Positions 51,087 through 61,143 of a DNA stretch of 64,000 nt are shown in pieces (within the stretch, counting starts at the first letter, position 1; each line of letters begins with the position of its first letter). Position numbers and translations under genes: made by a program. The notes beneath the pieces are model-generated. The model had not been told where the DNA came from and searched no databases. It was given only the letters and a program-made list of their open reading frames with translations. Location: positions 2,232,001-2,296,000 of the forward strand of contig OZ245886.1 in assembly GCA_965229525.1 (NCBI GenBank), given 5' to 3'. This DNA comes from HXMU1420-13 sp965229525 (GTDB lineage Bacteria > Bacteroidota > Rhodothermia > Balneolales > Balneolaceae).

Positions 51087-54000
51087 TTACTTCATCAACA
51101 CCATTTTGTTAGAAAGTACTATCCCATCAAATACTAATTGATAAAAATAAACTCCACTTGAGAGGGAAGAAGCATCAAAGGTTACTGTATGACTTCCTGA
51201 GCTTCTGAGTTCATCAACCAAAACCTGTACGGTTTGACCCAGCATATTGTAGACTTTCAAATTAACCTGACCGCTTTCAGGAAGACTAAAATTGATCTGA
51301 GTTGTTGGGTTGAATGGATTCGGATAGTTTTGGGCTAATGTAAAATCTGAAGGGACACTAGATTCTATTTCATCTGAGTTTCCATTCACTCTTTCAACAA
51401 CTACTCTATCAAAACTGAACAGCCAGTTCTTTTTTTCAGAATCGAAGTCGGTATCAAATTCCATACGCATGATATGAGTACCGGCTTCAAGCTCTACACT
51501 AGGAACTTCAAATGGCTGGAAGTTGATGAATCCACCAGTGCCGTTAACTCTAACCTTTCCACTTACATCTTCATTATTGATGAACATTCTAAAGTTTCCG
51601 AATCCGGGAACTGTTGCCATATATGGGGTGAACTTATATTCACCGGCTTCTTCTACTTCAAAAGTATATTCAATCCATTCGCTGGCTATTATAAAATAAA
51701 CATGAATAGATCCTCCGTCCCCACTAAGATCTACCCCTTCATCTGGTCGATATAATAATCCGGCATTATTCTTATCCAAATCGTGATAGGCTATTCCTTC
51801 ACCACCCTCGTCGTAGTCTCGAGCGTTGATGGTGCCTGGAACAGAAACGGGTGTTCCACCAAAAGCAGTACCATTATGGAGTACCTCAACTTGAATGCTG
51901 TCTTTGGAAACCAGTCCATCTGAGTTGGAAACAGTGAGTGTGACATTATATTCACCAACTTCAGTAAATACGACGGTTGTATCGGTTGCTAAACTGGTAG
52001 CTATTCCATCGAAATCCCAATTATAGGTGAGCTCAAGTTCATTTCGATCAAAGGAATTGGTGGCATCAAAGTTTATAGTCAATGGTGATTTTCCCCGAGT
52101 TCCGCTTGTTGTTAATATGATAACAGGGGCATTCGGATTGGACTGATCGGTGGTCTCTGTTAACATCTCACCTGCAGGTACAGTCATCGAATATCCATCT
52201 GAAAAAGTAACTAAACGATCGGTCGTTCCAGCATTATAAGCTATGTACGTATTCGCTTCACCTTTTTTGAAAACGGCATAGGTTGGAATATCTGCTGTGA
52301 TTGAAGCATCAACATTTCCCATTCTTTTCATATTGTATAACCAGTGCATGGTAAATGCCTTGGATAATCCATTAAACACCTCAGGATCTTCGTATACAAC
52401 ATTAGGTGATTCTGTTAGATAATAAGTTAATGCCTGATTAGCATCAGACATGGATAAATACAACCAGAATAAATCTTTCCATTTCTCTGGTTGCCCACTG
52501 CGTTCATCAACAACCTCATTATAATTTTTTTGAACATAATCAGGATTTCTTCCCAAATAAAGCGAACCACTTGTGATTGGTAGTAAATTGATTCCATGGA
52601 CAAATTCCGGGTCCCCACCAAACCAGGTTGCATGCACACCTTTGGAACCCCAAACCATTCCTATCGCATTATGAGGATAATCTTCCGGGAATACCTGTTC
52701 ATCCAAATCAAACCAATATTGCTCTACTGCAATGGTTTCGGTGGCATATAAGAAAATACCCATATCACGAATTTCGGTTTGACCGGTTACCTCTCCCCAC
52801 AGAATTACAGAAGATGCAAAGTTCATAGATTCCGAACTAGATTCCTGATTATTACCTTCTGCGAAATCACCATGACCTGCAGCCCATGAATGCCCCGCAT
52901 AAATATCAAATGATCTTAAAAACGGGAGTAGTTCATCCTGTCGATTCCAGTTGTTCGCGTCACGGATTAACATATTTACCATTCCACCCCATTGTTCCAG
53001 AGCAGCCCAGTCGGGATCATACTGTGCTATTGTCGCCGCACTTACAATGGCATAACTCATGTGAAAGTGATGGTCGTTGATCTGATTATCAGCACCAAAT
53101 CCAGAAGGGTATCCTGTTAAAACATCCCAATTACTATTGTAGGAATATTCCTGTTCGCCACCTACCGTAAACCAATCCTCTAAACGAGTTTTAAGTTCAT
53201 CTATAAAATAATCTCTTTCGGTGGTAAGCCCCATTTGATCGGCGATATGAACCAGATTTGCAAAGCGAGCCATGGCTTTTCCATTTTCATAAGAAGGCCC
53301 GGCATCCAGAGACTCATTTGTTACTTCAGAGACTAATTCGCGTAACACTTCCGGGTTATAATCTCCCTGATTTGGTAAAGTTGGTAAAACGCCCTGAAAT
53401 TTTAGATCAGTAGTAAATGAATTTCCATATAGCACCTTCATTTCACCTCTAGGTGATACATAGGAATGATTAGTCAGTGACTCATTTACATGCAACCATT
53501 GATGTCTATATAGTGCAGAAACGGTCTCATTTATATTGCCATCGGCAGAATCTTTAAGCACCGTTTCATAACTATATGTTGATGAAAGTGTTGCTGATGA
53601 TTCATCATATACCCATTCAACTAACGTATTTGTCACAAACGCATAGGCTCGGGACTTGAATTCGTCTAATGTGGTTTGAGAATTATCAGGAAGTAATGCT
53701 ACGGATAGATAGTCTTTGCCATTTAAGTCTGAGGAATAAGTCGAGCCTGAATTCCATGTCGAACCCGTTGGTGCAAAAATTCCATAATGCCTTCCATCTA
53801 TGGAAACGCCAAGCACTCCATTATCATTGAACCAGACAGTAGGCGTTCCATTAAAATCGATTTCTGCATTACCACCTGAAATTTCGAAATACACAAAAGG
53901 TAAACCATGTCCTATTGTAGCCAACATGGATTGATCTCCATCATCCCATTCTGCCGTAACAGTCCAGTCATCATATTTATAGGTAGTAGTTTCAGGTGCA

Positions 54001-54437
54001 TTTAATCCGGAAACCCCAACAGTCATTTGCCCATTTGGGTAATATGGGAATAAGTAGTCCGTACCTGGCGCTGATGTTGCAAAGGTGTGTTGAGATGTAT
54101 AATTGAGCTGTAATCCTTCTGCTACGGCTTGCATTGATAAAGGATGTGCAATCAATTTCCCAGAATGAGGATTCTTAAAGAAGGGGAAAATTAAACTACT
54201 CCACCAATCATTCGTTTGAACTCTTTGATCGAAGGAGGAGGCAACTTTTGGTGAAATATTCTGGCCCTCAAAGTTTTGTGGCCCAACCTCGCCAGATGGC
54301 AACGTGGTGCTATAACTACCAGCACCAACCTGCACAGTTTGTGCAGTAGCAGATAAAGAAAATCCTCCCATCAGCAGAGTGATCAGGAGGATTTTGAGCA
54401 GTTTTTTTCTTGACGTTTCTAATAAGTGAGAAGTCAT
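51087..54437 (-). CDS. Secreted GH81 endo-beta-1,3-glucanase with PKD, CBM6 and T9SS-type tail
   Basis: A 1116-residue protein with a signal peptide (about residues 1-33). The GH81 domain spans about 40-720: QTNDWWSSLIFPFF, DHHFHMSYAIVSAATIAQY, and the active-site stretch SFDIYAGHSWAAGHGDFAEG followed by NQESSSESMN with the catalytic Glu pair. A PKD domain (SPLTINFDATNSFD, LTYNWDFDG) and a CBM6-like domain (ARDYDEGGEGIAYHD) follow. The final 80 residues are a Por-type tail (NYPNPFNPTTQINF, ending KMVLMK). It should be secreted and cut laminarin or fungal/algal beta-1,3-glucan. It lies 45 bases behind the ThuA-type gene in one operon. Confidence 0.93.
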   Translation of the reverse strand: MTSHLLETSRKKLLKILLITLLMGGFSLSATAQTVQVGAGSYSTTLPSGEVGPQNFEGQNISPKVASSFDQRVQTNDWWSSLIFPFFKNPHSGKLIAHPLSMQAVAEGLQLNYTSQHTFATSAPGTDYLFPYYPNGQMTVGVSGLNAPETTTYKYDDWTVTAEWDDGDQSMLATIGHGLPFVYFEISGGNAEIDFNGTPTVWFNDNGVLGVSIDGRHYGIFAPTGSTWNSGSTYSSDLNGKDYLSVALLPDNSQTTLDEFKSRAYAFVTNTLVEWVYDESSATLSSTYSYETVLKDSADGNINETVSALYRHQWLHVNESLTNHSYVSPRGEMKVLYGNSFTTDLKFQGVLPTLPNQGDYNPEVLRELVSEVTNESLDAGPSYENGKAMARFANLVHIADQMGLTTERDYFIDELKTRLEDWFTVGGEQEYSYNSNWDVLTGYPSGFGADNQINDHHFHMSYAIVSAATIAQYDPDWAALEQWGGMVNMLIRDANNWNRQDELLPFLRSFDIYAGHSWAAGHGDFAEGNNQESSSESMNFASSVILWGEVTGQTEIRDMGIFLYATETIAVEQYWFDLDEQVFPEDYPHNAIGMVWGSKGVHATWFGGDPEFVHGINLLPITSGSLYLGRNPDYVQKNYNEVVDERSGQPEKWKDLFWLYLSMSDANQALTYYLTESPNVVYEDPEVFNGLSKAFTMHWLYNMKRMGNVDASITADIPTYAVFKKGEANTYIAYNAGTTDRLVTFSDGYSMTVPAGEMLTETTDQSNPNAPVIILTTSGTRGKSPLTINFDATNSFDRNELELTYNWDFDGIATSLATDTTVVFTEVGEYNVTLTVSNSDGLVSKDSIQVEVLHNGTAFGGTPVSVPGTINARDYDEGGEGIAYHDLDKNNAGLLYRPDEGVDLSGDGGSIHVYFIIASEWIEYTFEVEEAGEYKFTPYMATVPGFGNFRMFINNEDVSGKVRVNGTGGFINFQPFEVPSVELEAGTHIMRMEFDTDFDSEKKNWLFSFDRVVVERVNGNSDEIESSVPSDFTLAQNYPNPFNPTTQINFSLPESGQVNLKVYNMLGQTVQVLVDELRSSGSHTVTFDASSLSSGVYFYQLVFDGIVLSNKMVLMK

Positions 54438-54482
54438 TGTTGTACCAAAAAGGATAAATTTAATCCATTAATGTACATCTAT

Positions 54483-57400
54483 TTACTTCAATAAAATCAT
54501 CTTATTTGTCAAAGCTTTACCATCAAATTCGAGTCTGTAAAAGTATACTCCACTTGAGAGGGAAGAAGCATCAAAGGTTACTGTATGACTTCCTGAGCTT
54601 CTGAGTTCATCAACCAAAACCTGTACGGTTTGACCCAGCATATTGTAGACTTTCAAATTAACCTGACCACTTTCAGGAAGACTAAAATTGATCTGAGTTG
54701 TTGGGTTGAATGGATTCGGATAGTTTTGAGATAAAGTGATGGAGTTTGGAGTCTCACTTTCTATTTCATCCGATACATTCAATACATTCGTATCCGGAAC
54801 TAAATAACTTGAATGTACTACGTTTCTTCCACCAGGAACCGACCACCTTAAAAACATACCGGCAGCACCAGAATCATGAGAATATTCTACAACAAGCTTA
54901 TTGGATACTCCCTCTTGCAGTTGAATTTGTGATGATTGAGATCCATTTTCTTGTATAATCAATTGATCATTTAAATATACAGCTGCAGTTCCATTGATAG
55001 GATCCGAGAAAAACCTGTAATTTCCATTTTCTTTAGCAATAAGTTCGCCCTCCCATCTTACACTAAAGCCATTTGCCGGAATGCTTTCTTCGGGGGATCT
55101 GGTACCCCAATTAAAACCTATCATCGGATCTTTTCTAACGAAAGTTGAACCGGTAAAATCGTTGTTTGAAAAATAGGTGGCGGCTAATCCTCTTAGTGAA
55201 TCTGGATTATTAGATGCAATTCCCTGGCCATGGAAATCGATCCAATTTATATTGCCAAGACCATTGTCTCCTGTAGTACTTGTGAAAATGAAGTAGACAT
55301 CATGAGTGCCTCCTGGATTATTCAATTCTGCCGTGAAATAATCATAGAATTGCCAATCACCGGTTACTTGTGTTCCAATATTTGCGATTAAAGGACCATT
55401 TTCAGAACCAACTCTAACTTCGACTTCTGCGGCTTGACCTGCTGACGCATATCGAAGTGTGATGAATTCGATATTTTCGAAATTCATCGGGCCAAATTTC
55501 AAAGCATCACCTTGATCAGCAAAGCCTACATTTTTTCCGCCACCTAAAAAGTCACCAGTATCTTCTAACTGGAAGTCACTTAAGTCTAAGGAGTGTTGAC
55601 CTTGTTTTCTCTTGAGGTTAAGAATTACTACATCACTCCCTATTAAAGGAGTTCCTAATCCAGCACCATCATCTTCGTAATTGGCATTAAGAATATAGAA
55701 TACATTATCCGGACCTTCGCCATGCGTTTCTGCCTCAAATGTGCCAACGCATCCATTTCTTGGACCAGTTCCGTGCGAATGATCATCGTGTCCAATGGAT
55801 GGTTCCGAAACAACATCTTCACAATTTATACCATTACCAATAGTTCCTTGCTCGGCATCATTCACTTCTATTGCATATTCAATAGTGTCGAAATCTTGAT
55901 AAAACCCGCCATTCAGTGGCTTTATAATGGTAACTACAGGAGCACTATTACCAACAACGATTTCAACTTGGGCAACTGCTGAGGCTCCTTCATTGTCAGT
56001 TACTGTTAATACAGCCAGATAGCTTCCGTTTTCGGTATAAGTGAATGTAGCATTAGCAGTATTTGCATCTTCAGCCCCATCACCATCAAAATCCCAGGAA
56101 TAGGTAATTTGATCGTCGATATCGGGATCTCTTGATTGATCGCCGGTAAATTCAACCTCAAGTGGAGCAAGGCCACTTGTAATAGAAGCTGAAGCAATTG
56201 CAAATGGGGTTCTATTTGACAGGTTTTGAGCGAATTCAATTTTAATGATTCGATCATCCGGATTATCATCAAAAAACCCTGTACCCCATTCAATAATATA
56301 TACGGCTCCATCCGGTCCAATGTGCATATCTATAGGGCGAATTAAGGGCTCCGATTCTAAAAATGGATTGATCTGGAAAATGTTACCGTTTTCATCAAAT
56401 CGAACTTCTTTGATCCAATTTCTGGTCCACTCAAGAATGAATAAGGAACCATCGTAATATTCAGGAAGGCTGCCGGTTTCTGTAAGTGTACTATCATATT
56501 GGAAAAAACCACCAGCAATCGCGGTTCTTGCATCCTCGTTTCCAAATTCAGGTCGATCTGCCGTAAAACCATAAGGATAGGATATCCAAGCGGGAATAGC
56601 GGGAGGAAGTGAATCATTTCCTGTATTATTTGGAGAAGCATTTATAAGATTCTCACAATCAAAAAAACCATTTGTAGTACCTGTAGCAAAATTGTAATCC
56701 CCATAGGCAATATTATCGGCGATACAATACGGCCATCCAAAATTTCCGGGCTCCGTTGTAAAGTTGAATTCATCGTAACCTACGGGTCCCCGGCTATTAC
56801 TCACTCTAGAATCAGGACCTACATCACCCCACACTAGTGCCCCGGTTAGTTCATTCACTGCCATTCTAAACGGATTTCGAGTACCCATCACATATATTTC
56901 CGGAAGGCCATCTTCAGGGTTTGCAAAGAGGTTGCCTTCAGGAATGGTGTACGTTCCATCATCTTCTGGATGAATTCTTAAGATCTTTCCTCTTAAATCG
57001 TTGGTGTTACCTGAAGTACCTTGTGCATCAAATGCGGATCGACCAGCTCTTTCATCGATGGGAGCAAAGCCATCCGCTTCAAATGGGTTCACATTGTCTC
57101 CGGTAGTGATATACAAATTTCCATTTCCATCAAATTCTAAATCACCCCCTGAATGGCAACATTGATCTCTTTGTGTAGGAATTTGAAGCATAATGATTTC
57201 ACTTTCCATATCGACGGAAGATCCGTCAAATTCAAATCTTGATACGCGTTGCTCACTTACCGATTCCGGGGAATAGAAGACATATATCCATGAATTATTT
57301 TCAAAATCCGGGTCTAATACTATTCCTAGAAGACCATCTTCACGGCCACTATTTACGGAAAACTGAGCGGCCGGTGTTATCAATCCACTTTCGTTACTTC

Positions 57401-58259
57401 GTAGTTTCATGGTACCACCACGCTCTAAATAAAGGACGTCTAAATTTGGAAGAACAGCTAGCGCCATCGGGTTTGATGGATTCCCATCAATTACTGTAAC
57501 CTGATACTGATTGTCATTTGTAGCATCAAATTGTCCGGTAATCGCGCCACTCGCATAAAGGATTCCTCCTAAAATGTGTTCTAAGAACAATGCTTCAGAA
57601 TAACTTTCTTCTGTGTGCCCGCCTCCTGTATACCACGCTCTACCACCATCAAATTCATGCATCCATGCTATCGGATGGTCATAACCCATATTACCCCCAC
57701 TGTAGGTGCTTTCATCTAAGGTTGCTAAAACATGAACGTTACCTCTTGGGTTATTTCGATAATTATACCATTCATCAAAACGCTCCCAGTATTCCGGTAA
57801 ATTTCTAGTGGAAGGATGTATTCGGTCTGCTACTTTTATTGTAGCCGTTTGATTTTGAGGGTGGCTTTCGAAATAGGCCCCCACTAATTGTCCATACCAG
57901 GGCCAATCATATTCAGTATCTGAAGCTGCATGTATACCAACAAAGCCACCACCACTTCGAATATATTGCTCAAAAGCTGATTGCTGATCATTATTAAGTA
58001 CATTTCCAGTGGTACTTAAAAAGATAATTGCCTCGTACTGAACTAAATTTTCAAATGTGAATAATGAAGCTTCTTTTGTAGCAACTACATTAAAATTATT
58101 TTCTAACCCAAGTTGTTGAATTGCAGCTATCCCATTAGGTATTGAGTTATGTCGAAATCCCTCAGTTTTTGAAAAGACAAGAACATCAAAAGTTTGAGCA
58201 ATGCCTGCACTTGTTCCTAACATTAACATGCATAGTAGTAGAATAGATTTTCTGACCAT
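54483..58259 (-). CDS. Giant secreted ThuA / sugar dehydrogenase-type propeller / PKD / CBM / PA14 protein
   Basis: 1258 residues from ATG 58259 (MVRKSILLLCMLMLG..., a good signal peptide); an upstream ATG at 58325 would add 22 hydrophobic residues. Domains in order: ThuA-like (FDVLVFSKTEGFRHNSIPNG to about 240); glucose/sorbosone dehydrogenase-type six-blade propeller (about 260-665, with SGGDLEFDGNGNLYITTGDN and VWGDVGPDS); PKD (about 690-770); a CBM6-like domain (about 830-1000); PA14 (about 1010-1160, with FRFFSDPINGTAAVYL-type pattern); Por-type tail with NYPNPFNPTT. Similar large proteins occur in planctomycetes and Bacteroidota. Oxidation of a sugar is plausible but unproven. First gene of the operon with GH81. 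Confidence 0.88.
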   Translation of the reverse strand: MVRKSILLLCMLMLGTSAGIAQTFDVLVFSKTEGFRHNSIPNGIAAIQQLGLENNFNVVATKEASLFTFENLVQYEAIIFLSTTGNVLNNDQQSAFEQYIRSGGGFVGIHAASDTEYDWPWYGQLVGAYFESHPQNQTATIKVADRIHPSTRNLPEYWERFDEWYNYRNNPRGNVHVLATLDESTYSGGNMGYDHPIAWMHEFDGGRAWYTGGGHTEESYSEALFLEHILGGILYASGAITGQFDATNDNQYQVTVIDGNPSNPMALAVLPNLDVLYLERGGTMKLRSNESGLITPAAQFSVNSGREDGLLGIVLDPDFENNSWIYVFYSPESVSEQRVSRFEFDGSSVDMESEIIMLQIPTQRDQCCHSGGDLEFDGNGNLYITTGDNVNPFEADGFAPIDERAGRSAFDAQGTSGNTNDLRGKILRIHPEDDGTYTIPEGNLFANPEDGLPEIYVMGTRNPFRMAVNELTGALVWGDVGPDSRVSNSRGPVGYDEFNFTTEPGNFGWPYCIADNIAYGDYNFATGTTNGFFDCENLINASPNNTGNDSLPPAIPAWISYPYGFTADRPEFGNEDARTAIAGGFFQYDSTLTETGSLPEYYDGSLFILEWTRNWIKEVRFDENGNIFQINPFLESEPLIRPIDMHIGPDGAVYIIEWGTGFFDDNPDDRIIKIEFAQNLSNRTPFAIASASITSGLAPLEVEFTGDQSRDPDIDDQITYSWDFDGDGAEDANTANATFTYTENGSYLAVLTVTDNEGASAVAQVEIVVGNSAPVVTIIKPLNGGFYQDFDTIEYAIEVNDAEQGTIGNGINCEDVVSEPSIGHDDHSHGTGPRNGCVGTFEAETHGEGPDNVFYILNANYEDDGAGLGTPLIGSDVVILNLKRKQGQHSLDLSDFQLEDTGDFLGGGKNVGFADQGDALKFGPMNFENIEFITLRYASAGQAAEVEVRVGSENGPLIANIGTQVTGDWQFYDYFTAELNNPGGTHDVYFIFTSTTGDNGLGNINWIDFHGQGIASNNPDSLRGLAATYFSNNDFTGSTFVRKDPMIGFNWGTRSPEESIPANGFSVRWEGELIAKENGNYRFFSDPINGTAAVYLNDQLIIQENGSQSSQIQLQEGVSNKLVVEYSHDSGAAGMFLRWSVPGGRNVVHSSYLVPDTNVLNVSDEIESETPNSITLSQNYPNPFNPTTQINFSLPESGQVNLKVYNMLGQTVQVLVDELRSSGSHTVTFDASSLSSGVYFYRLEFDGKALTNKMILLK

Positions 58260-58367
58260 GTGGAAGAGTATTAGTGATGAAAATAACGTGAGAATAATTC
58301 CCAGATATTTGGGAACGCTTTTCATTATATGGAACCCTTCTTAAGAAACAAAATACTTGAGGTGGAA

Positions 58368-59996
58368 TTAGGTTTTGTCAAGTATCTCACTAATATGCCC
58401 AAGAAGAACTTTATAACTATTCACATTCTTTTGAACAATGGCTAATGCCTCCTGATAAAGTTCTTTTTGTTCGGTTTTACTGATCGTTTTCCCAGAATAA
58501 ATAATAACAGGCGTTTCTTTATGACTATTCATCATTCGAATTTTGTGAAGCACGTCTTTACCATATGCATCCGGCAGGTACATATCCAAAATAATACAAT
58601 CGAAATGTTGGTCGGAGTTTAGTAATGTATAAGCCTCTTGCGCAGATTCAGCCGTCACACAGTTTTTTACTACAATACTTAAGAACTCCTTTAAAGCCAT
58701 ATTATGAATGGTGCTGTTATCAATAAGTAATACAGTGCCTTTAGAATCTCTCCGTACTTTTTTCTTTGGTGATAAGTTTAGGTCGGTAGAGCTCTTAACA
58801 ACTTTAACTATCTCTACTTCTGGCTTGCTTTCAACAGCTTTACGACTATTTAATGGCATGTAAACAGTAAATGTACTTCCCGTGCCTAAGTTACTTTCGA
58901 GGGCTAGTTTACCACCAAGGATTTGAGCAATTTCTTTAGAAATTGCTAAACCAAGCCCGGTTCCACCATAACTTTTTTCGGTTGATTGCCCCTCTGCCTG
59001 AACATAGCTTTCAAAAATGATGTGTACTTTTTCATCACTGATTCCAATGCCAGTATCTGCAATTTCAAAGGCTATCATATCTTCTGAATGATCCAATTTT
59101 TGCATCAATAATTCATCAGCTTTAGGTAGATATGTTCGTAATGAAACCTGGCCTTTAGAAGTAAATTTAATTGCATTCGAAATTAAATTATTTAACACCT
59201 GTTCTAATCGAATTCGATCTGTATGTATAAAAAGTGACGTATCAACTTTATTTTCAAAGTTAAAATTGATGTTTTTTTCCGCAGCTACTGGAATATACAG
59301 GCGTGAAAATCGGGTACTAAAATCATGAACATTAATTTCTTCAAGCTGGATATCCATTTTTCCAGATTGAATTTTTGATAAATCCAGAATCTTATTCAGC
59401 AGGTCGAGGAGGTTATTACTCGAGCCATGGATCAAATCGATGTACTCTATTTCATCTGTCTTAAGAGATTGATTACGATTTTCTGCCAGAATCTCGCTCA
59501 ATAAGATCACAGAATTTAAAGTTGTTCTCATTTCATGGCTGATTTTTGCAATGAATTGAGACTTATAATTCAATTCATATTCAAGTTCTCTTGTTCTCTT
59601 TTGTAGAAGTGAAAATTCAATTTTTTGAGATAGTCTTATCTCAAGAAGAGTTGGATCTGTTATAGGTACAAACTCGTGAATTCCAGACTTTAGCAGGGTA
59701 TTTACTTCATCTCTATTTCTTAATCGGCCAGTTGCAATTATTCTGGTTCTGCTTTTACGTCTTCGAATAGAGCGAACAGCCTTTTCAAAATCGAATTCTT
59801 CATCTTCAAGATTAAGTATTAAAATATCCCAGTTATGATGTTTGAAGGCCTTTGTAAAATCTGAGTTATTTCTGAGAAAACCGGTTTCAATCTCAATTCC
59901 TCTGAAATTCAATCTGGAAACAACATCCCGAACGATAACGGAAGTCTGTGCAAGAAGGATCGAAATTGTTGTACCCGTCATATTGATTGAACTCAC
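58368..59996 (-). CDS. Hybrid histidine kinase with pseudo-receiver, HisKA, HATPase and receiver domains
   Basis: 542 residues, soluble. Residues 10-125 are a receiver-like domain in which the phosphorylated Asp is replaced (WDILILNLEDEEFD has Asn at that place). Then HisKA (SHEMRTTLNSVILLSEIL, His near 154) and HATPase (NNLISNAIKFT, DTGIGIS, YGGTGLGLAISKEIAQILGG) are complete. The final receiver (about 415-540) keeps its Asp in CIILDMYLPD (near 467). It is therefore an active cytoplasmic kinase driven by the N-terminal domain or partners. It is divergent from the degenerate kinase at 60301, across a 300-base region with twin palindromes. Confidence 0.92.
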   Translation of the reverse strand: MSSINMTGTTISILLAQTSVIVRDVVSRLNFRGIEIETGFLRNNSDFTKAFKHHNWDILILNLEDEEFDFEKAVRSIRRRKSRTRIIATGRLRNRDEVNTLLKSGIHEFVPITDPTLLEIRLSQKIEFSLLQKRTRELEYELNYKSQFIAKISHEMRTTLNSVILLSEILAENRNQSLKTDEIEYIDLIHGSSNNLLDLLNKILDLSKIQSGKMDIQLEEINVHDFSTRFSRLYIPVAAEKNINFNFENKVDTSLFIHTDRIRLEQVLNNLISNAIKFTSKGQVSLRTYLPKADELLMQKLDHSEDMIAFEIADTGIGISDEKVHIIFESYVQAEGQSTEKSYGGTGLGLAISKEIAQILGGKLALESNLGTGSTFTVYMPLNSRKAVESKPEVEIVKVVKSSTDLNLSPKKKVRRDSKGTVLLIDNSTIHNMALKEFLSIVVKNCVTAESAQEAYTLLNSDQHFDCIILDMYLPDAYGKDVLHKIRMMNSHKETPVIIYSGKTISKTEQKELYQEALAIVQKNVNSYKVLLGHISEILDKT

Positions 59997-60076
59997 AAAA
60001 CATTAGATAACTAAAAACAATTTACAGGCTAAATAGTGCTCAGGTTATCGAATTGCTATTTATTTTGGGCTGAAAG

Positions 60077-60094
60077 TATTAAAATATTTTAATA
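60077..60094. promoter_or_regulatory. 18-bp palindrome, left copy of a pair
   Basis: TATTAAAATATTTTAATA is perfectly palindromic. Its 16-base core is repeated at 60207-60222. Both lie in the divergent region between the two kinase-like genes, as operator pairs do. Runs of A/T make chance occurrence possible. Confidence 0.45.
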
Positions 60095-60206
60095 ATAAAA
60101 ATAGAGATAAATACGCTGTAACTGATGTATATAAGGGTTTTATTGTTCAAATATTTCAATATCCAATTTTATATTTCACGAGTTAACGTCATTTCGTATC
60201 TTATTT

Positions 60207-60222
60207 ATTAAAATATTTTAAT
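60207..60222. promoter_or_regulatory. 16-bp palindrome, right copy of a pair
   Basis: ATTAAAATATTTTAAT, identical to the core of the palindrome at 60077-60094, centres about 129 bases apart. Confidence 0.45.
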
Positions 60223-60300
60223 GTCTTTAGTTTGGTATTCTAACCTTAAAAAAAGATCAATAGAATATAATTGTAAATGACGTTGGCGGGTATTATTGTA

Positions 60301-61143
60301 ATGATAGAAGTTGCAGAAAACGAAATGCGGGTACAAAACGAAGAGAAAATTAAACAGTTGGTAGAACAGATCGTTGAATCTGTAAGTACTGTTGGATACC
60401 CCGGAGAGATTGAGCGTTTAAAGGAAAAGTACACGAAGCTTAAAACTGTACACCAGCTACAAAAGAGTATAGTGCGGCAAAACATGCACAATGCAATGTC
60501 TCCGCTAAGCGCAATATCAGGGTATTTAGAGCTTATAAATCTCTCTCTGAGTACAAATCCAGATCTTGAACAAATTGAGTATTACAGGAAGAAAATAGAG
60601 ACAGGAATTCATGAAGTGAACACGATCATCGAGCAGCTTCAGGGTATTTATAACGATGAAAGTGATACTCTTTTAGTAGATGATATTGAGCACTTTCTTG
60701 ATGTGGATCTGAACTGGTTGGTTCGTGAAGTTTGCAACAAAATGCATTTCACAGAATCGGATATGAAGTTGAGTATGAAATCCATTTCGTTACATGTTCA
60801 AACGGATATCTTTATCACCAAGCTAATAATATTCAATCTTATTAATTACGCTATCAAGTGTAATAACAATAAACAAGCCATTGAATTAATTACAGAATCA
60901 ACCTCAAATTACGCAACTTTTGAAGTCCGTTTTGATGTAGCAGACTCAAAGAAAATTGAAATTGCACACGTAATAAAGAAAGCAAATTCACTTTCATCTA
61001 ATCATGAAATTGAAAACTCATTTGATGAAGGCTTACTAACTAGCGTTAAGTTAGCTAAAGAAATAAGTAGCAATATTTCATGCCTAAGTATTCAGAAGGG
61101 AAAAGTAAATATTAAGCTATCTATTCCTAAAACTTCTGCTTAA
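60301..61143 (+). CDS. Degenerate histidine-kinase-like protein
   Basis: 280 residues from ATG 60301 (an ATG at 60277 would add eight). An N-terminal coiled coil (about residues 5-60) is followed by a HisKA-type helix, RQNMHNAMSPLSAISGYLEL, in which the His is kept. The ATPase-like half has only a weak N box (FNLINYAIKC) and no DxGxG or GxGxG motifs, so it probably cannot bind ATP. It could be a phosphotransfer or docking protein for the divergent hybrid kinase, like ChpT/Spo0B-type proteins. This role is inference. It overlaps by 4 bases the convergent gene at 61140. Confidence 0.65.
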   Translation: MIEVAENEMRVQNEEKIKQLVEQIVESVSTVGYPGEIERLKEKYTKLKTVHQLQKSIVRQNMHNAMSPLSAISGYLELINLSLSTNPDLEQIEYYRKKIETGIHEVNTIIEQLQGIYNDESDTLLVDDIEHFLDVDLNWLVREVCNKMHFTESDMKLSMKSISLHVQTDIFITKLIIFNLINYAIKCNNNKQAIELITESTSNYATFEVRFDVADSKKIEIAHVIKKANSLSSNHEIENSFDEGLLTSVKLAKEISSNISCLSIQKGKVNIKLSIPKTSA

